64,000 nucleotides of DNA, taken from assembly GCA_965206015.1 (NCBI GenBank), contig CBDBIW010000015.1, forward strand, positions 1 to 64,000, written 5' to 3'. A program made the translations under genes and the position numbers. The notes beneath the pieces were generated by a model, which had not been told where the DNA came from, did not search any database, and worked only from the letters and a program-made list of their open reading frames with translations. Source of the DNA: JAJCYL01 sp965206015. GTDB lineage: Bacteria; Bacteroidota; Bacteroidia; Cytophagales; Cyclobacteriaceae. Of the stretch, positions 41,715 to 52,100 are shown piece by piece (within the stretch, counting starts at the first letter, position 1; each line of letters begins with the position of its first letter).

Positions 41715-42503
41715 TCAATATTCCAAAATTTCGATCTTCCTGAAATCAATTGGATGACTATTGGATTGAAGCGAGATAAAACCATTAGTTACACGATCAT
41801 GACCATCTTGAATAAATGTGTTAGCAATTTTGTGTCCCGAATCATACCTGGGATTGGAATAAGTAAGAATCTTCTCGCCATTTGCATAATGACTAATTGT
41901 AGAGTCTTGCACATCAATTTCTAAAGTGACCCACTGGTCTCCGTGAAAAGTTCTTTTCACCTCCGGTGGAGTGCAAAAAGAGGTATTTCTGGTACCAGCA
42001 ATTTCGAAATGGGTTCCGGGAGCACAGATCTGACCGTTCGGTCGATCGTCTGTACCATTACCTCCATGAAGATTGTATTCCAGGCAAACCGGAAAGGGCT
42101 GGTCAGGGTTTAATGATTGTGGTGATTGGCTATGAAACATTACCCCACTATCACGGTATCCCCATTCGGGGGCCCCGGGGGCGGGTTCACCTACAAAACG
42201 ATACTCGACCTTTAACCGGTAATTCGAAAATGGCCTTTTGAAATAGATTGCTCCAAATTGATTATCAAAACTGTCGCCATACTCATCGTATCGTATCTTA
42301 AGGATACCACTATCTACCCTGAAGGTATTGCCATAATTTTCACCCAGTTCTTTCCCTATGATTCTGACGGTCCAGCCCTCAAGGTTTTCACCATTGAATA
42401 GCCTGACCCATTCTATTGAGCCCTCAGTCTGTTCTGTTGTTGATGTAGGCTGACAGGAGGTTATGAATAGCAAGCTTGAGGCTAGAAATGTAATTGGTTT
42501 CAT
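41715..42503 (-). CDS. DUF1080 (3-keto-disaccharide hydrolase-type) lipoprotein
   Basis: A 262-residue exported protein: signal peptide with lipobox FITSCQ (Cys17), then FNGENLEGWTVRI, LKVEYRFVGEPAPGAPEWGY, DSGVMFHSQS, and the terminal FISLQSNSHPIDFRKIEI, all hallmarks of DUF1080 (PF06439), a laminin G-like beta-sandwich recently linked to 3-keto-glycoside breakdown. It follows an oxidoreductase gene, 31 bases apart, and precedes IS copy 2. The function in keto-sugar removal is inferred from the family. Confidence 0.88.
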   Translation of the reverse strand: MKPITFLASSLLFITSCQPTSTTEQTEGSIEWVRLFNGENLEGWTVRIIGKELGENYGNTFRVDSGILKIRYDEYGDSFDNQFGAIYFKRPFSNYRLKVEYRFVGEPAPGAPEWGYRDSGVMFHSQSPQSLNPDQPFPVCLEYNLHGGNGTDDRPNGQICAPGTHFEIAGTRNTSFCTPPEVKRTFHGDQWVTLEIDVQDSTISHYANGEKILTYSNPRYDSGHKIANTFIQDGHDRVTNGFISLQSNSHPIDFRKIEILEY

Positions 42504-42534
42504 ATTGGGAATAAGTTTTAAAATGGTTAGTGGA

Positions 42535-44001
42535 TTATATTTTCCAACCTGCTCTGTAGGTTCTTCCTACAAATTGGTTCGCCTCTTCGAGATTGGTAAT
42601 TCTTGTATTTTCTCCATCCCATTGTAACTTCTTACGGGCAAAGAAATCCATTTTTCCTTCACTATTTTCTTTTCTCAACATATAGCTTCGAATGGCGAGG
42701 TTGCCCATTAGTACAGTTTCAGTCATTGGACCGGCATAATCAAAAGAAGAAGTCAAAGCGAGGTGCTCAGTACTGTTGAAACCGGCTTTGCAGGCATCAA
42801 CCCACTTGCGCTGATGGCCATATTCCGGTTCCTCATTTTCCTCTACTTCAGGACCAAACTCCGTGGTGCCATCATTCATGTACAGTTTTGGCATGAGTGG
42901 AGAGCTATCGTTGATATTTGTAGAGATCAGACCCTTTTCTCCAATAATCAATACACCGTTTTTGCTATCCTTTCCACCAATGTCATGATCAGCTGGAATG
43001 CTATCAGGGTGAGAAGGTCTGATACCGCCGTCACTCCAGGTCATCTCTATGGGAGATTTACTTTTTTCTGTAGCACCAAAATGGAGGGTGATAAAAGAGG
43101 AGGGAGGGCAGCTTTCAGGATTGTAATCTGGCGTCCACATTTTAGAGAATACTGAAGCTACACTACATTCCGCATCAGTGGGATATTTGAGGCCCAAAGT
43201 TCTAAAAGGTATATCAATCAGGTGACATCCGACATCGCCAAGTGCTCCGGTTCCGTAATCCCACCAACCTCTCCAATTGAAGGGATGTAAATTTGGTGTA
43301 AAAGGCATCTGCTTGGCGGGTCCCAGCCAAAGATCCCATTGAAGATCTTTTGGTTGCTGACTTTCATCGGGAGCAGGCATGGCCGAGCCCTGCGGCCAGA
43401 CCGGGCGATTGGTCCAGACCTGTACTTTGGATATTTTGCCGAGCACTCCTGAATCCACCCATTTTTGAACCATATCCAGCAGGGGATTTGACCCTCCTTG
43501 ATTACCCATCTGACTGACTATTTTATTGTTTATGGCCATTTCTGTAAGCATTCTTGCTTCCCGGATATTGTGGGTCATGGGTTTTTGAACATAGACATGA
43601 ATGCCTCTTTGCATGGCATTTACTGCGGCGGGACCATGAATATGATCAGGGGTTGAAATAGTGACGCCATCAATGTTTTTTTGCTTGTCCAGCATTACGC
43701 GGTAATCATCAAACAACTTTGCTTTCGGAAAGGCCTCAACAGTTTTTGCTGCTGTTCCCGAAAAATCAACATCGCAAAGGGCAACTACTTTCTCCCGACC
43801 GTTGACGGAAGCATTACGAATATCACTCGACCCCTTGCCCCCGGCACCAATTGCAGCTATGTTTAATCGGTCACTAGGAGCAGTGAATCCAACTCCTCCT
43901 AATACATGTCGGGGAACAATAAAAACGGAGGAAGCAAGAGCACCAGTTTTGACAAATGATCTTCGGGAGATTGATAATTGATTGTTTTTTGGAACTTTCA
44001 T
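42535..44001 (-). CDS. Gfo/Idh/MocA family oxidoreductase, Tat-exported
   Basis: A 488-residue NAD(P)-dependent oxidoreductase. N-terminal twin-arginine signal SRRSFVK at residues 12-18, then the Rossmann loop LNIAAIGAGGKGSSDI, STPDHIHGPAAVNAMQRGI, and VYVQKPMTHNIREARML (K-P of the catalytic E-K-P region). The C-terminal domain includes WRGWWDYGTGALGDVGCHLI (conserved in this periplasmic subgroup), EMTWSDGG and RSYMLRKENS. Typical partners are DUF1080 and sugar hydrolases, as found next to it. Confidence 0.9.
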   Translation of the reverse strand: MKVPKNNQLSISRRSFVKTGALASSVFIVPRHVLGGVGFTAPSDRLNIAAIGAGGKGSSDIRNASVNGREKVVALCDVDFSGTAAKTVEAFPKAKLFDDYRVMLDKQKNIDGVTISTPDHIHGPAAVNAMQRGIHVYVQKPMTHNIREARMLTEMAINNKIVSQMGNQGGSNPLLDMVQKWVDSGVLGKISKVQVWTNRPVWPQGSAMPAPDESQQPKDLQWDLWLGPAKQMPFTPNLHPFNWRGWWDYGTGALGDVGCHLIDIPFRTLGLKYPTDAECSVASVFSKMWTPDYNPESCPPSSFITLHFGATEKSKSPIEMTWSDGGIRPSHPDSIPADHDIGGKDSKNGVLIIGEKGLISTNINDSSPLMPKLYMNDGTTEFGPEVEENEEPEYGHQRKWVDACKAGFNSTEHLALTSSFDYAGPMTETVLMGNLAIRSYMLRKENSEGKMDFFARKKLQWDGENTRITNLEEANQFVGRTYRAGWKI

Positions 44002-44107
44002 AATTGCAGGATGAGGTTAAGGATTTGCACTATGTCATTTTAATTTGGGACTAATTTACAGGTATCTATTGGGATGCCTAATTGAAAAAGGAGATAAAAG
44101 AAGCCTT

Positions 44108-44857
44108 TTAATACAGCTTAATAAATGCTTCAATCCAGGCGTTGGCCATAAGGTGAGCTCCGGCTGGTGACGGATGTACTCCGTCAGGGCACCAAACTGA
44201 AGCTGGAGCTTTTTTAAGTGCTTCATTGAATACTTTTTGATATGGCACGAATACGGCATTGAATTCTTTGGCCAGTTTATCTGCGGATTCCTGGTAAGCA
44301 GGTAGTTCTTTTCTCCATCGACCGGTAAGGGCTAAACCACCCCAAACGGCAAACGGTTCACAAATGATAAGTTTTAAATCAGGAAGTTCTTTTTTTGTTC
44401 GGTCAAGTAATTCCCGATAATCTTTCTCATACCTGTCGACAGTTCCATCATAATTACCATCGACCATGTGCCAATAGTCATTTATTCCAATGAGGATACT
44501 CAAAACATCAGGCTTGATCATTAATGCATCATCTTTCCATCTTTCAGCCAGTTGATGTACTTTATGGCCGCTTATTCCACGGTTATAGACTGAAAAACCG
44601 GCAGTTGGATTGTTTGCCACCAATTGAGCATACGTCTGTAATACATATCCTCCTCCCATTCCGCGTGCATCGTTGGCGTAATAACGACTTTTGTCCCGGC
44701 CTGCATCGGTTATGGAATCACCTTGAAATAATATCGTGAGGTTTTTAGGAATTTCAATTGGTGTAGCTGATAACTTGTGGGTTGTCAGAGAAGCTCCTCC
44801 TAGAGCCAAAGAGGCAATGGAACTGTTTATTAAAAATTTTCTTCGGTCTGTTTTCAT
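44108..44857 (-). CDS. SGNH/GDSL hydrolase, exported
   Basis: A 249-residue esterase-like protein. It starts MKTDRRKFLINSSIASLALG, a Tat-like signal, then block I LFQGDSITDAGRDKS (nucleophile Ser48), YNRGISGHKVHQLAERW (Gly), IGINDYW (Asn), and the C-terminal CPDGVHPSPAGAHLMANAW with catalytic Asp and His. It likely removes acyl (acetyl) groups from sugars. It lies upstream of the oxidoreductase on the same strand, about 100 bases away. Confidence 0.9.
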   Translation of the reverse strand: MKTDRRKFLINSSIASLALGGASLTTHKLSATPIEIPKNLTILFQGDSITDAGRDKSRYYANDARGMGGGYVLQTYAQLVANNPTAGFSVYNRGISGHKVHQLAERWKDDALMIKPDVLSILIGINDYWHMVDGNYDGTVDRYEKDYRELLDRTKKELPDLKLIICEPFAVWGGLALTGRWRKELPAYQESADKLAKEFNAVFVPYQKVFNEALKKAPASVWCPDGVHPSPAGAHLMANAWIEAFIKLY

Positions 44858-44969
44858 AGATTGCTTACTCTTGCTTAATTGTACTAACTTAGTGAGGCTA
44901 CCTCATATATGTCTATATGTCTCTTGATTATTCTCTCTGATTCTCTTTCTGATTCTCTTTAACTCCTTC

Positions 44970-45392
44970 TCATGTCTTACTTCTCGACATGTTTTCACCT
45001 ATTTGACCACCAAGCCACGCCATAGGAATATACGCGATAATGATATCCGTGGCTGCAAACCAAGTTGGTCCAGGTAGCATGTAGTTCACCATAATACCTC
45101 CTAATAGAAATAAACCACCAATACCTAATGAAAATTTCATTTTGTGGCTCGCTGCTATCAGACCAGCAATTGCCGCACCAAACAGAGTACCTAAAGCGTG
45201 AGCCAAAAAGGGAAAAATAAAGTATTCGCATTCTAAAGTCGGCATGACATCTGCTAATGCGTCCATGTTATTGGGGTCAATACCCTCTATCGGAATAAAT
45301 TTATGGCCAGTTTGGATGAGCCCCATATTGACAGCACTACCTCCTAACCAACCAATAATAACAGCAAGAACATTCTTAATTACTGGCTTCAT
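44970..45392 (-). CDS. Hypothetical membrane protein, four helices
   Basis: The ATG at 45392 (MKPVIKNVLAVIIGWLGGSA) is preferred to upstream GTG-type starts, since it begins with a helix. Four hydrophobic segments (VLAVIIGWLGGSAVNMGLI; FPFLAHALGTLFGAAIAGLI; LGIGGLFLLGGIMVNYML; TWFAATDIIIAYIPMAWLGG). No recognised domain; common as a short Bacteroidota-type membrane protein. It ends 119 bases before the SGNH hydrolase gene and is the last gene left of the 40-bp inverted repeat. Confidence 0.65.
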   Translation of the reverse strand: MKPVIKNVLAVIIGWLGGSAVNMGLIQTGHKFIPIEGIDPNNMDALADVMPTLECEYFIFPFLAHALGTLFGAAIAGLIAASHKMKFSLGIGGLFLLGGIMVNYMLPGPTWFAATDIIIAYIPMAWLGGQIGENMSRSKT

Positions 45393-45463
45393 AGTTAAAG
45401 CTTGTTTAATCCTTTTTTTATTTCGTGCCACTTTTATTTCATGCCATAATGCTACCATTCCAG

Positions 45464-45503
45464 AACTTGAAAGTTGCTATTGTCCAATTGGCACAACGGG
45501 TTA
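45464..45503 (+). repeat. Left copy of a 40-bp inverted repeat flanking the surface-protein cassette
   Basis: 40 bases starting AACTTGAAAGTTGCTATTGT and ending at the TAA of the first surface gene. The reverse complement occurs at 55837-55876 with one mismatch (39/40). The similarity stops sharply at both edges. Function unknown: recombination site or transposon end. Confidence 0.88.
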
Positions 45504-48500
45504 ATTCCTGATAATCCTCCTGGTAAAGCTCCCTTTATCGGTGTTTAGAATGAAGAGATAAATCCCTTTGGCCAAAGGCGAAATATCAATGCTGTGCGCT
45601 CCTGTGGCGAAAGTTCCCTGTTGAAGCAGGTGGCCTCCGGTATCCAGCAATTTGTAACCTGTCTTTTCTGCCACGGTGATGTTTAAAATACCACTTGTCG
45701 GGTTTGGCGAAATGGCAACAGCCGGTTGTTCAAAATCCTCAATAGACAAAACTGCCTCCGTAGTGAAACTTTGTTCTCGTCCGTAAGCTGTTCCAAAACT
45801 ATTGGTTGCGTAGGCTCTGTAATAATAGATTGTGCCTGCTGTCAGACCTGTAATGTTTTCTGTAAAAACACCTGTTGTACCGTTTACAGTAACATCCATA
45901 ACCCCCGTAGTACCAATTATTAAATCTGCGTTTGAAGTAGCATATACAAAGCCCCTTGCTGTAATGGTTGCTCCTCCGTCAGAAGTTATATGGCCGTTTA
46001 AAGTGGCCGTTGAGGAAGTTATATCGCTTGCTGCTGTTGTGCTGGCTGTGGGTGCGACTGCCCCTACCACTGCCTCCGTAGTGAAACTTTGTACCTCTCC
46101 GTAAGTTGTATCGACGCTATTGATTGCATAAGCTGTGTAATAATAGGTTGTGCCTGCTGTCAGACCTGTAATGTTTTCTGTAAAAACACCTGTTGTACCG
46201 CTTACAGTAACATCAGTAACACCGGCAATACCAATTGTCAAATCTGCATTTGATATAGCATATACAAAGCCCCTTGCTGTAATGGTTGCTCCTCCGTCGG
46301 AAGTTATATCGCCGTTTAGAGTGGCCGTTGAGGAAGTAATATCGCTGGCTGCTGTTGTGCTTGCTGTGGGTGCGACTGCCAATGTTGTAAAACTTTGTAC
46401 CTCTCCGTAAGTTGTATCGACGCTATTGATTGCATAAGCTGCGTAAAAATAGGCTGTGCCTGCTGTCAGACCTGTAATGTTTTCTGTAAAAACACCTGTT
46501 GTACCGCTTACAGTAACATCCGTAACGTCGGTAGCACCAATTATTAAATCTGCATTTGATGTCGCATATACAAATCCTCTTGCTGTTATTTCTGCTCCTC
46601 CGTCGGAAGTTATATTGCCGTTTAAAGTGGCCGTTGTAGCAGTAATATCGCTGGCTGCTGTTGTGCTTGCTGTGGGTGCGACTGCCAATGTTGTAAAACT
46701 TTGTGCATCTCCATAAGTTGTTCCGACACTATTGGTTGCATAGGCTTTGTAAAAATACGCTGTGCCTGCTGTTAAACCTGTTATTTCTTCATCAAAAGTT
46801 CCTGTTGTACCGCTTAGAGCAACATCCGTAACACCGGTAGCACCAATTGTCAAATCTGTGTTTGAAGTAGCATATACAAATCCCCTTTGTGTTATTTCTG
46901 CTCCTCCGTTGAAAGTGATATCGCCGTTTAAAGTTGCGGTTGTAGCAGTAATATTGCTTGCTGCTTCTGTGTTTACTTCGACTATAATATCAATAACGGA
47001 GATGGTAAATTGTTGCTCAATACTCGTACCATCTACAGCTATACGTACTGTATAACTTCTTTTTGTTTCGTAATCGGCAGGTGCTATAAGTTGTAGTGCT
47101 TCTCCTGAAATGGTAAAACTCGCATTATCGGTATCTCCATCTCCTGTTGTGAATGTATAGCCATAAGAGGCCGCTCCTCCGTCGGTGGATAGGATGCCTA
47201 CTGTGGTGTTTGCCGGCTCGTTTTCTAAAATATTTGTGGAAGAAAGAAAAATATTTTCAGGTGGGTCGCTGGCTTCAATTAACCCACCGTCAGCAATAGT
47301 CCAACCATGACCATTTGTGGCATCTCTCATATTGTCTCTGGCAGTTTGTGCTGCTGATGTATATTTAGAATTTCCTCCATGAAAAGTCACCCCTGTTTGA
47401 AGGGTTTGTGCATTCCAGCCAATTAAAAGTGCATCGTAGTTTTCTGGTGAAAGTGCCACACCAAAGAACATACTATTCATCTTTGTTACCTGAGAAACAT
47501 TCCAACTTCCTATATCCTGGTTGAAAGAACTTGCACCATTGAACATAAAATTCATCTCTGTTACCTTAGAAACATCCCAGTCTCCTATATCTTGATTGAA
47601 AGAAGTGGCATTAGCGAACATGCGCCCCATATCTGTTACCTGAGAAACATCCCAGCCTCCTATATCCTGGTTGAAAGCAGTAGTATCACCGAAGAACGCA
47701 CTGAACATGCTGGACATAATTGTTACCTGAGAAACATCCCAGCCTCCTATATCCTGGTTGAAAGCATCGGCACCACTGAACATGCTGGACATACTTCTTA
47801 CCTGAGAAACATCCCAACTTCCTATATCCTGGTTGAAAGAAGCGGCATTAAAGAACATATCTCTCATATCTATTACTTGAGAAACATCCCAATCTCCTAT
47901 ATCCTGGTTAAAAGCTTCGGCACTAAAGAACATACCGTTCATATTTGTTACCTGAGAAACATCCCAACTTCCTATATCCTGCTTGAAAGCATCGATACCA
48001 GCGAACATAAAATTCATATCTGTTACTTTGGAAACATCCCAACCTCCTATATCCTGGTTGAAAGCATCGGCACCATTGAACATGTTCGTCATATTTGTTA
48101 CCTGAGAAACATCCCAACTGCCTATATCCTGGTTGAAAGCACGGGCACCACCGAACATGCTCGTCATATTTGTTACCTGAGAAACATCCCAATCTCCTAT
48201 ATCCTGGTTGAAAGCTTCGGCATTAGCGAACATACTAGCCATATCTGTTACGGCACTCATATCAGGAGTGCCCGCAGTATTGCTGGCAGTTAAGTTAACT
48301 GCTCCACGAAAAGCACCCGACATATCGGGGTTCCATACAGCAGTGCCCCATTGTTCAATAGCGGTGTATTTTTCTCCACCACTATTTCCAAGAAAATGGT
48401 TATTTATATAAATATCGTTCAGGTTTTTAAACCTTATGGTATGCTCTCCTGCCGTGCTAAAGGTATGGCTGGTATTTCCTGTTGTTATTGGCTCAAAACT

Positions 48501-48795
48501 GCTGCCTTCTCCCCAATCGACCATATAATCCATGTCCTGGGTGTGAAAAGTAAAGTCTGTGTCCTGAGCGTTGGTGGTAGGGTTGCCGCTAAAATCGTCA
48601 GTTCCGAAGGTGGTGTTTATTTTTAGTACAAAATCGTCTGACGGATCATCCTGTGCCCAAACAGGGCCAGAGAGAAAGAGAAGAGCAAACAGGGTAATTA
48701 AGCTCCCGGCCCTAACCTTATTTTTTAGGGGGGGGGGTAACTGACTTCCCGGTAGTGAATCGTTTTTTTGTGCGTAATGTAATTGTGTTTTTCAT
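45501..48795 (-). CDS. Large T9SS-secreted DUF285/fibronectin-like repeat surface protein, out of frame at a homopolymer
   Basis: From ATG 48795 the frame reads MKNTITLRTKKRFTTGKSVT and then a run of 10 C; it ends after 25 codons. One C fewer (or two more) links it to the signal peptide LITLFALLFLSGPVWAQD and the long downstream frame (open from 48533 inside), matching the paralogue at 49188-55574. The mature part: an N-terminal PKD-like domain with TVDWGEG-type sequence, ten DUF285 repeats (FNQDIGSWDVSQVTNM...), a cadherin-like part (ILSTDGGAASYGYTFTTGDG), four ~100-residue FN3-like repeats (TATLNG, ITARGFVYA, GLTAGTAYFY) and a type IX sorting domain (ISPNPTSGILNI ... FTRRIIRN). DUF285 proteins often act in adhesion. 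See findings for phase variation. Confidence 0.85.
45770..46990 (-). repeat. Four FN3-like repeats of about 306 bp in the first surface protein
   Basis: The C-terminal half is built of units of about 306 bp (102 residues), each with TATLNG, SDGG, ITARGFVYA and GLTAGT blocks. Several consecutive units are nearly identical at DNA level, with highly similar codons, a sign of recent amplification. The same unit type recurs in the second gene, so unequal recombination within and between the two genes is possible. Confidence 0.8.
48728..48737. repeat. G10 (C10 on the coding strand) tract in the signal-peptide region
   Basis: Ten G on the + strand, i.e. ten C at codons 20-23 of the gene at 45501-48795. 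The tract sits between the lysine-rich N-terminus and the hydrophobic core of the signal peptide. A length change of -1 or +2 restores the frame. Confidence 0.9.
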
Positions 48796-49187
48796 GGTGT
48801 TATGATTTATGATGTGTTATGATTTATATTGATTTTTAATTTATATCGATTTTTAAAACGGGTTGTTCTCCATCAGGGATAAAGGTATTAAAAAAGGTTG
48901 ATCAGTTCATCCGTATTTGATAATTAAACCGATTATTGCCAATCCCGATGCCTGTTGTGCCTGCTGTCTATTGTAAAACCGGTCGCTAAATTAATTATTT
49001 ATTGCCAATAAAATCTGGTCAGGCCGGAGAGACAAGCTGGATATAAGACTGGCAACTCATCACACAGGCACGGTTTTTCGTTCGATTACGATAAATCTTT
49101 TAGTGCTTGTTTGGTGTTCTCACCAACCAGGGCAAAAGAAGGTCAGACCTCCTTACCAACCAGACTGACCTCCTCCAATCCCAAATC
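48796..49187. other. Intergenic region between the two giant paralogues
   Basis: About 390 bases. Its left half (about 48838-49020) resembles 55592-55745, the region upstream of the second gene, so both genes have the same duplicated 5' flank. Its right part (49120-49185) holds a GGTCAG/CTGACC inverted repeat, a possible terminator of the second gene. Repeated TTATGATTTAT-type motifs lie near 48800-48830. No ORF is supported. Confidence 0.6.
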
Positions 49188-52100
49188 CTAATTCTTGATA
49201 ATCCTCCTGGTAAAGCTCCCTTTACCGGTGTTTAGAATGAAGAGATAAACCCCTTCGGTCAAAGGCGAAATATCAATGCTGTGCGCTCCTGTAACGAAAG
49301 TTCCCTGTTGAAGCAGGTGGCCTCCGGTATCCAGCAATTTGTAACCTGTCTTTTCTGCCACGGTGATGTTTAAAATATCACTTGTCGGGTTTGGCGAAAT
49401 GGCAACAGCCGATTGCTCAAAATCCTCAATAGACAAAGCTGCCACAGCAGCCTCCGTAGTAAAACTTTGTTCATTTCCATAGCTCGTCCCTGCACTATTG
49501 ATTGCATAAGCTGCGTAAAAATAGGCTGTGCCTGCTGTCAGACCTGTAATGTTTTCTGTAAAAACACCTGTTGTACCGCTTACAATGACATTTGTAGCAC
49601 CCATAATTGTCAAATCTGCCTTTGATATGGCATATACAAATCCCCTTGCTGAAATGGTTGCTCCTCCGTCAGAAGTTATATTACCGTTTAGAGTGGCCGT
49701 TGAGGAAGTAATATTACTTGCTGCTACTGTGCTTGCTGTGGGTGCTGTGGGTGCGGCGGCCAATGTTGTAAAACTTTGTACAGCTCCGTAAGTTGTATCT
49801 ACGCTATTGATTGCATAAGCTGTGTAAAAATACGCTGTGCCTGCTGTTAAACCTGCAATGTCTTTTTCAAAAACACCTGTTGTACCGCTTACAACAACAT
49901 TTGTAGCACCCATAATTGTCAAATCTGCCTTTGATATGGCATATACAAATCCCCTTGCTGAAATGGTTGCACCGCCGTCGGAAGTTATATTACCGTTTAG
50001 GGTTGCTGTTGTGGAAGTTATATCGCTGGCTGCTGTTGTGCTTGCTGTGGGTGCGGCGGCCAATGTTGTAAAACTTTGTACAGCTCCGTAAGTTGTATCT
50101 ACGCTATTGATTGCATAAGCTGTGTAATAATACATTGTGCCAGCTGTTAAACTTGTTATTGCACTATTAAAAGTTCCTGTTGTACCGCTTACAATAACAG
50201 TATCTGCTGCTGTATTCTCAATTGTCAAATCTGTGTTTGATGTAGCATACACAAAGCCTCTTGCTGTAATGGTTGCTCCTCCGTCAGAAGTTATATCACC
50301 GTTTAAAGTGGCCGTTGAGGAAGTAATAGTGGTTGCTGCTGTTGTGCTTGCTGTGGGTGCTGTGGGTGCTACGGGGGCTGATGTTGTAAAACTTTGTACC
50401 TCTCCGTAAGTTGTATCGACGCTATTGGTTGCGTAGGCTCTGTAATAATACATTGTGCCAGCTGTTAAACTTGTTATTGCACTATTAAAAGTTCCTGTTG
50501 TACCGCTTACAATAACAGTATCTGCTGCTGTATTCTCAATTGTCAAATCTGTGTTTGATGTAGCATACACAAAGCCTCTTGCTGTAATGGCTGCTCCTCC
50601 GTCAGAAGTGATATTGCCGTTTAAAGTGGCCGTTGTGGAAGTAATAGCGGTTGCTGCTGTTGTGCTTGCTGTGGGTGCGACTGCCAATGTTGTAAAACTT
50701 TGTACATCTCCGTAAGTTGTATCGACGCTATTGGTTGCGTAGGCTCTGTAATAATACGCTGTGCCAGCTGTTAAACCTGTTATTGCACTATTAAAAGTTC
50801 CTGTTGTACCGCTTACAATAACAGTATCTGCTGCTGTATTCTCAATTGTCAAACCTGCGTTTGATATGGCATATACAAAGCCTCTTGCTGTAATGGCTGC
50901 TCCTCCGTCAGAAGTTATATTGCCGTTCAGAGTGGCCGTTGTAGAAGTAATATCGCTGGCTGCTGTTGTGCTTGCTGTGGGTGCGACTGCCAATGTTGTA
51001 AAACTTTGTACATCTCCGTAAGTTGTATCGACGCTATTGGTTGCGTAGGCTCTGTAATAATACGCTGTGCCAGCTGTTAAACCTGTTATTGCACTATTAA
51101 AAGTTCCTGTTGTACCGCTTACAATAACAGTATCTGCTGCTGTATTCTCAATTGTCAAACCTGCGTTTGATATGGCATATACAAAGCCTCTTGCTGTAAT
51201 GGTTGCTCCTCCGTCAGAAGTTATATCACCGTTTAAAGTGGCCGTTGAGGAAGTAATAGTGGTTGCTGCTGTTGTGCTTGCTGTGGGTGCTGTGGGTGCT
51301 ACGGGGGCTGATGTTGTAAAACTTTGTACCTCTCCGTAAGTTGTATCGACGCTATTGATTGCGTAGGCTGTGTAAAAATACGCTGTGCCTGCTGTTAAAC
51401 TTGTAATTTGTTCAGAAAAAGTTCCTGTTGTACCGCTTACAATAACAGTATCTGCTGCTGTATTCTCAATTGTCAAATCTGCGTTTGATATAGCATATAC
51501 AAAGCCCCTTGCTGTAATGGCTGCTCCGCCGTCAGAAGTGATATGGCCGTTTAAAGTGGCCGTTGTAGAAGTAATAGCACTTGCCTCTGCTGTGCTGGCT
51601 GTGGGTGCTGTGGGTGCGACTGCCAATGTTGTAAAACTTTGTACAGCTCCGTAAGTTGTATCGACGCTATTGATTGCATAAGCTCTGTAATAATAGGTTG
51701 TGCCTGCTGTTAAACCTGTAATGTCTTTTTCAAAATCACCTGTTGTACCGCTTACAATGACATTTGTAGCACCCGTAGTACCAATTATTAAATCTGCGTT
51801 TGATATGGCATATACAAAGCCCCTTGCTGAAATGGTTGCTCCTCCGTCCGAAGTTATATCACCGTTTAAAGTGGCCGTTGTGGAAGTAATAGTGGTTGCT
51901 GCTGTTGTGCTTAGTAGGGGAGCTTCTTGTACGTCACCAACGGAGATGGTAAATTGTTCGGCAACACTTGTATTACCTACTTTTATACGTATTGTGTAGC
52001 TGCTTTTTGTTTCGTAATCGGCGGGGGCTACAAGTTGTAATGCTGTTCCTGAAATAATAAAATTCGCATTATCACTACTTCCGCTTCCTGCTACTAATGT

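Noticed and set aside
47592..48293. A 233-codon open frame on the + strand with a periodic protein (HICYLRNIPTSYILVES-type repeats)
   Set aside because: It is the antisense shadow of the DUF285 repeat block of the surface gene; periodicity is inherited from the real repeats.
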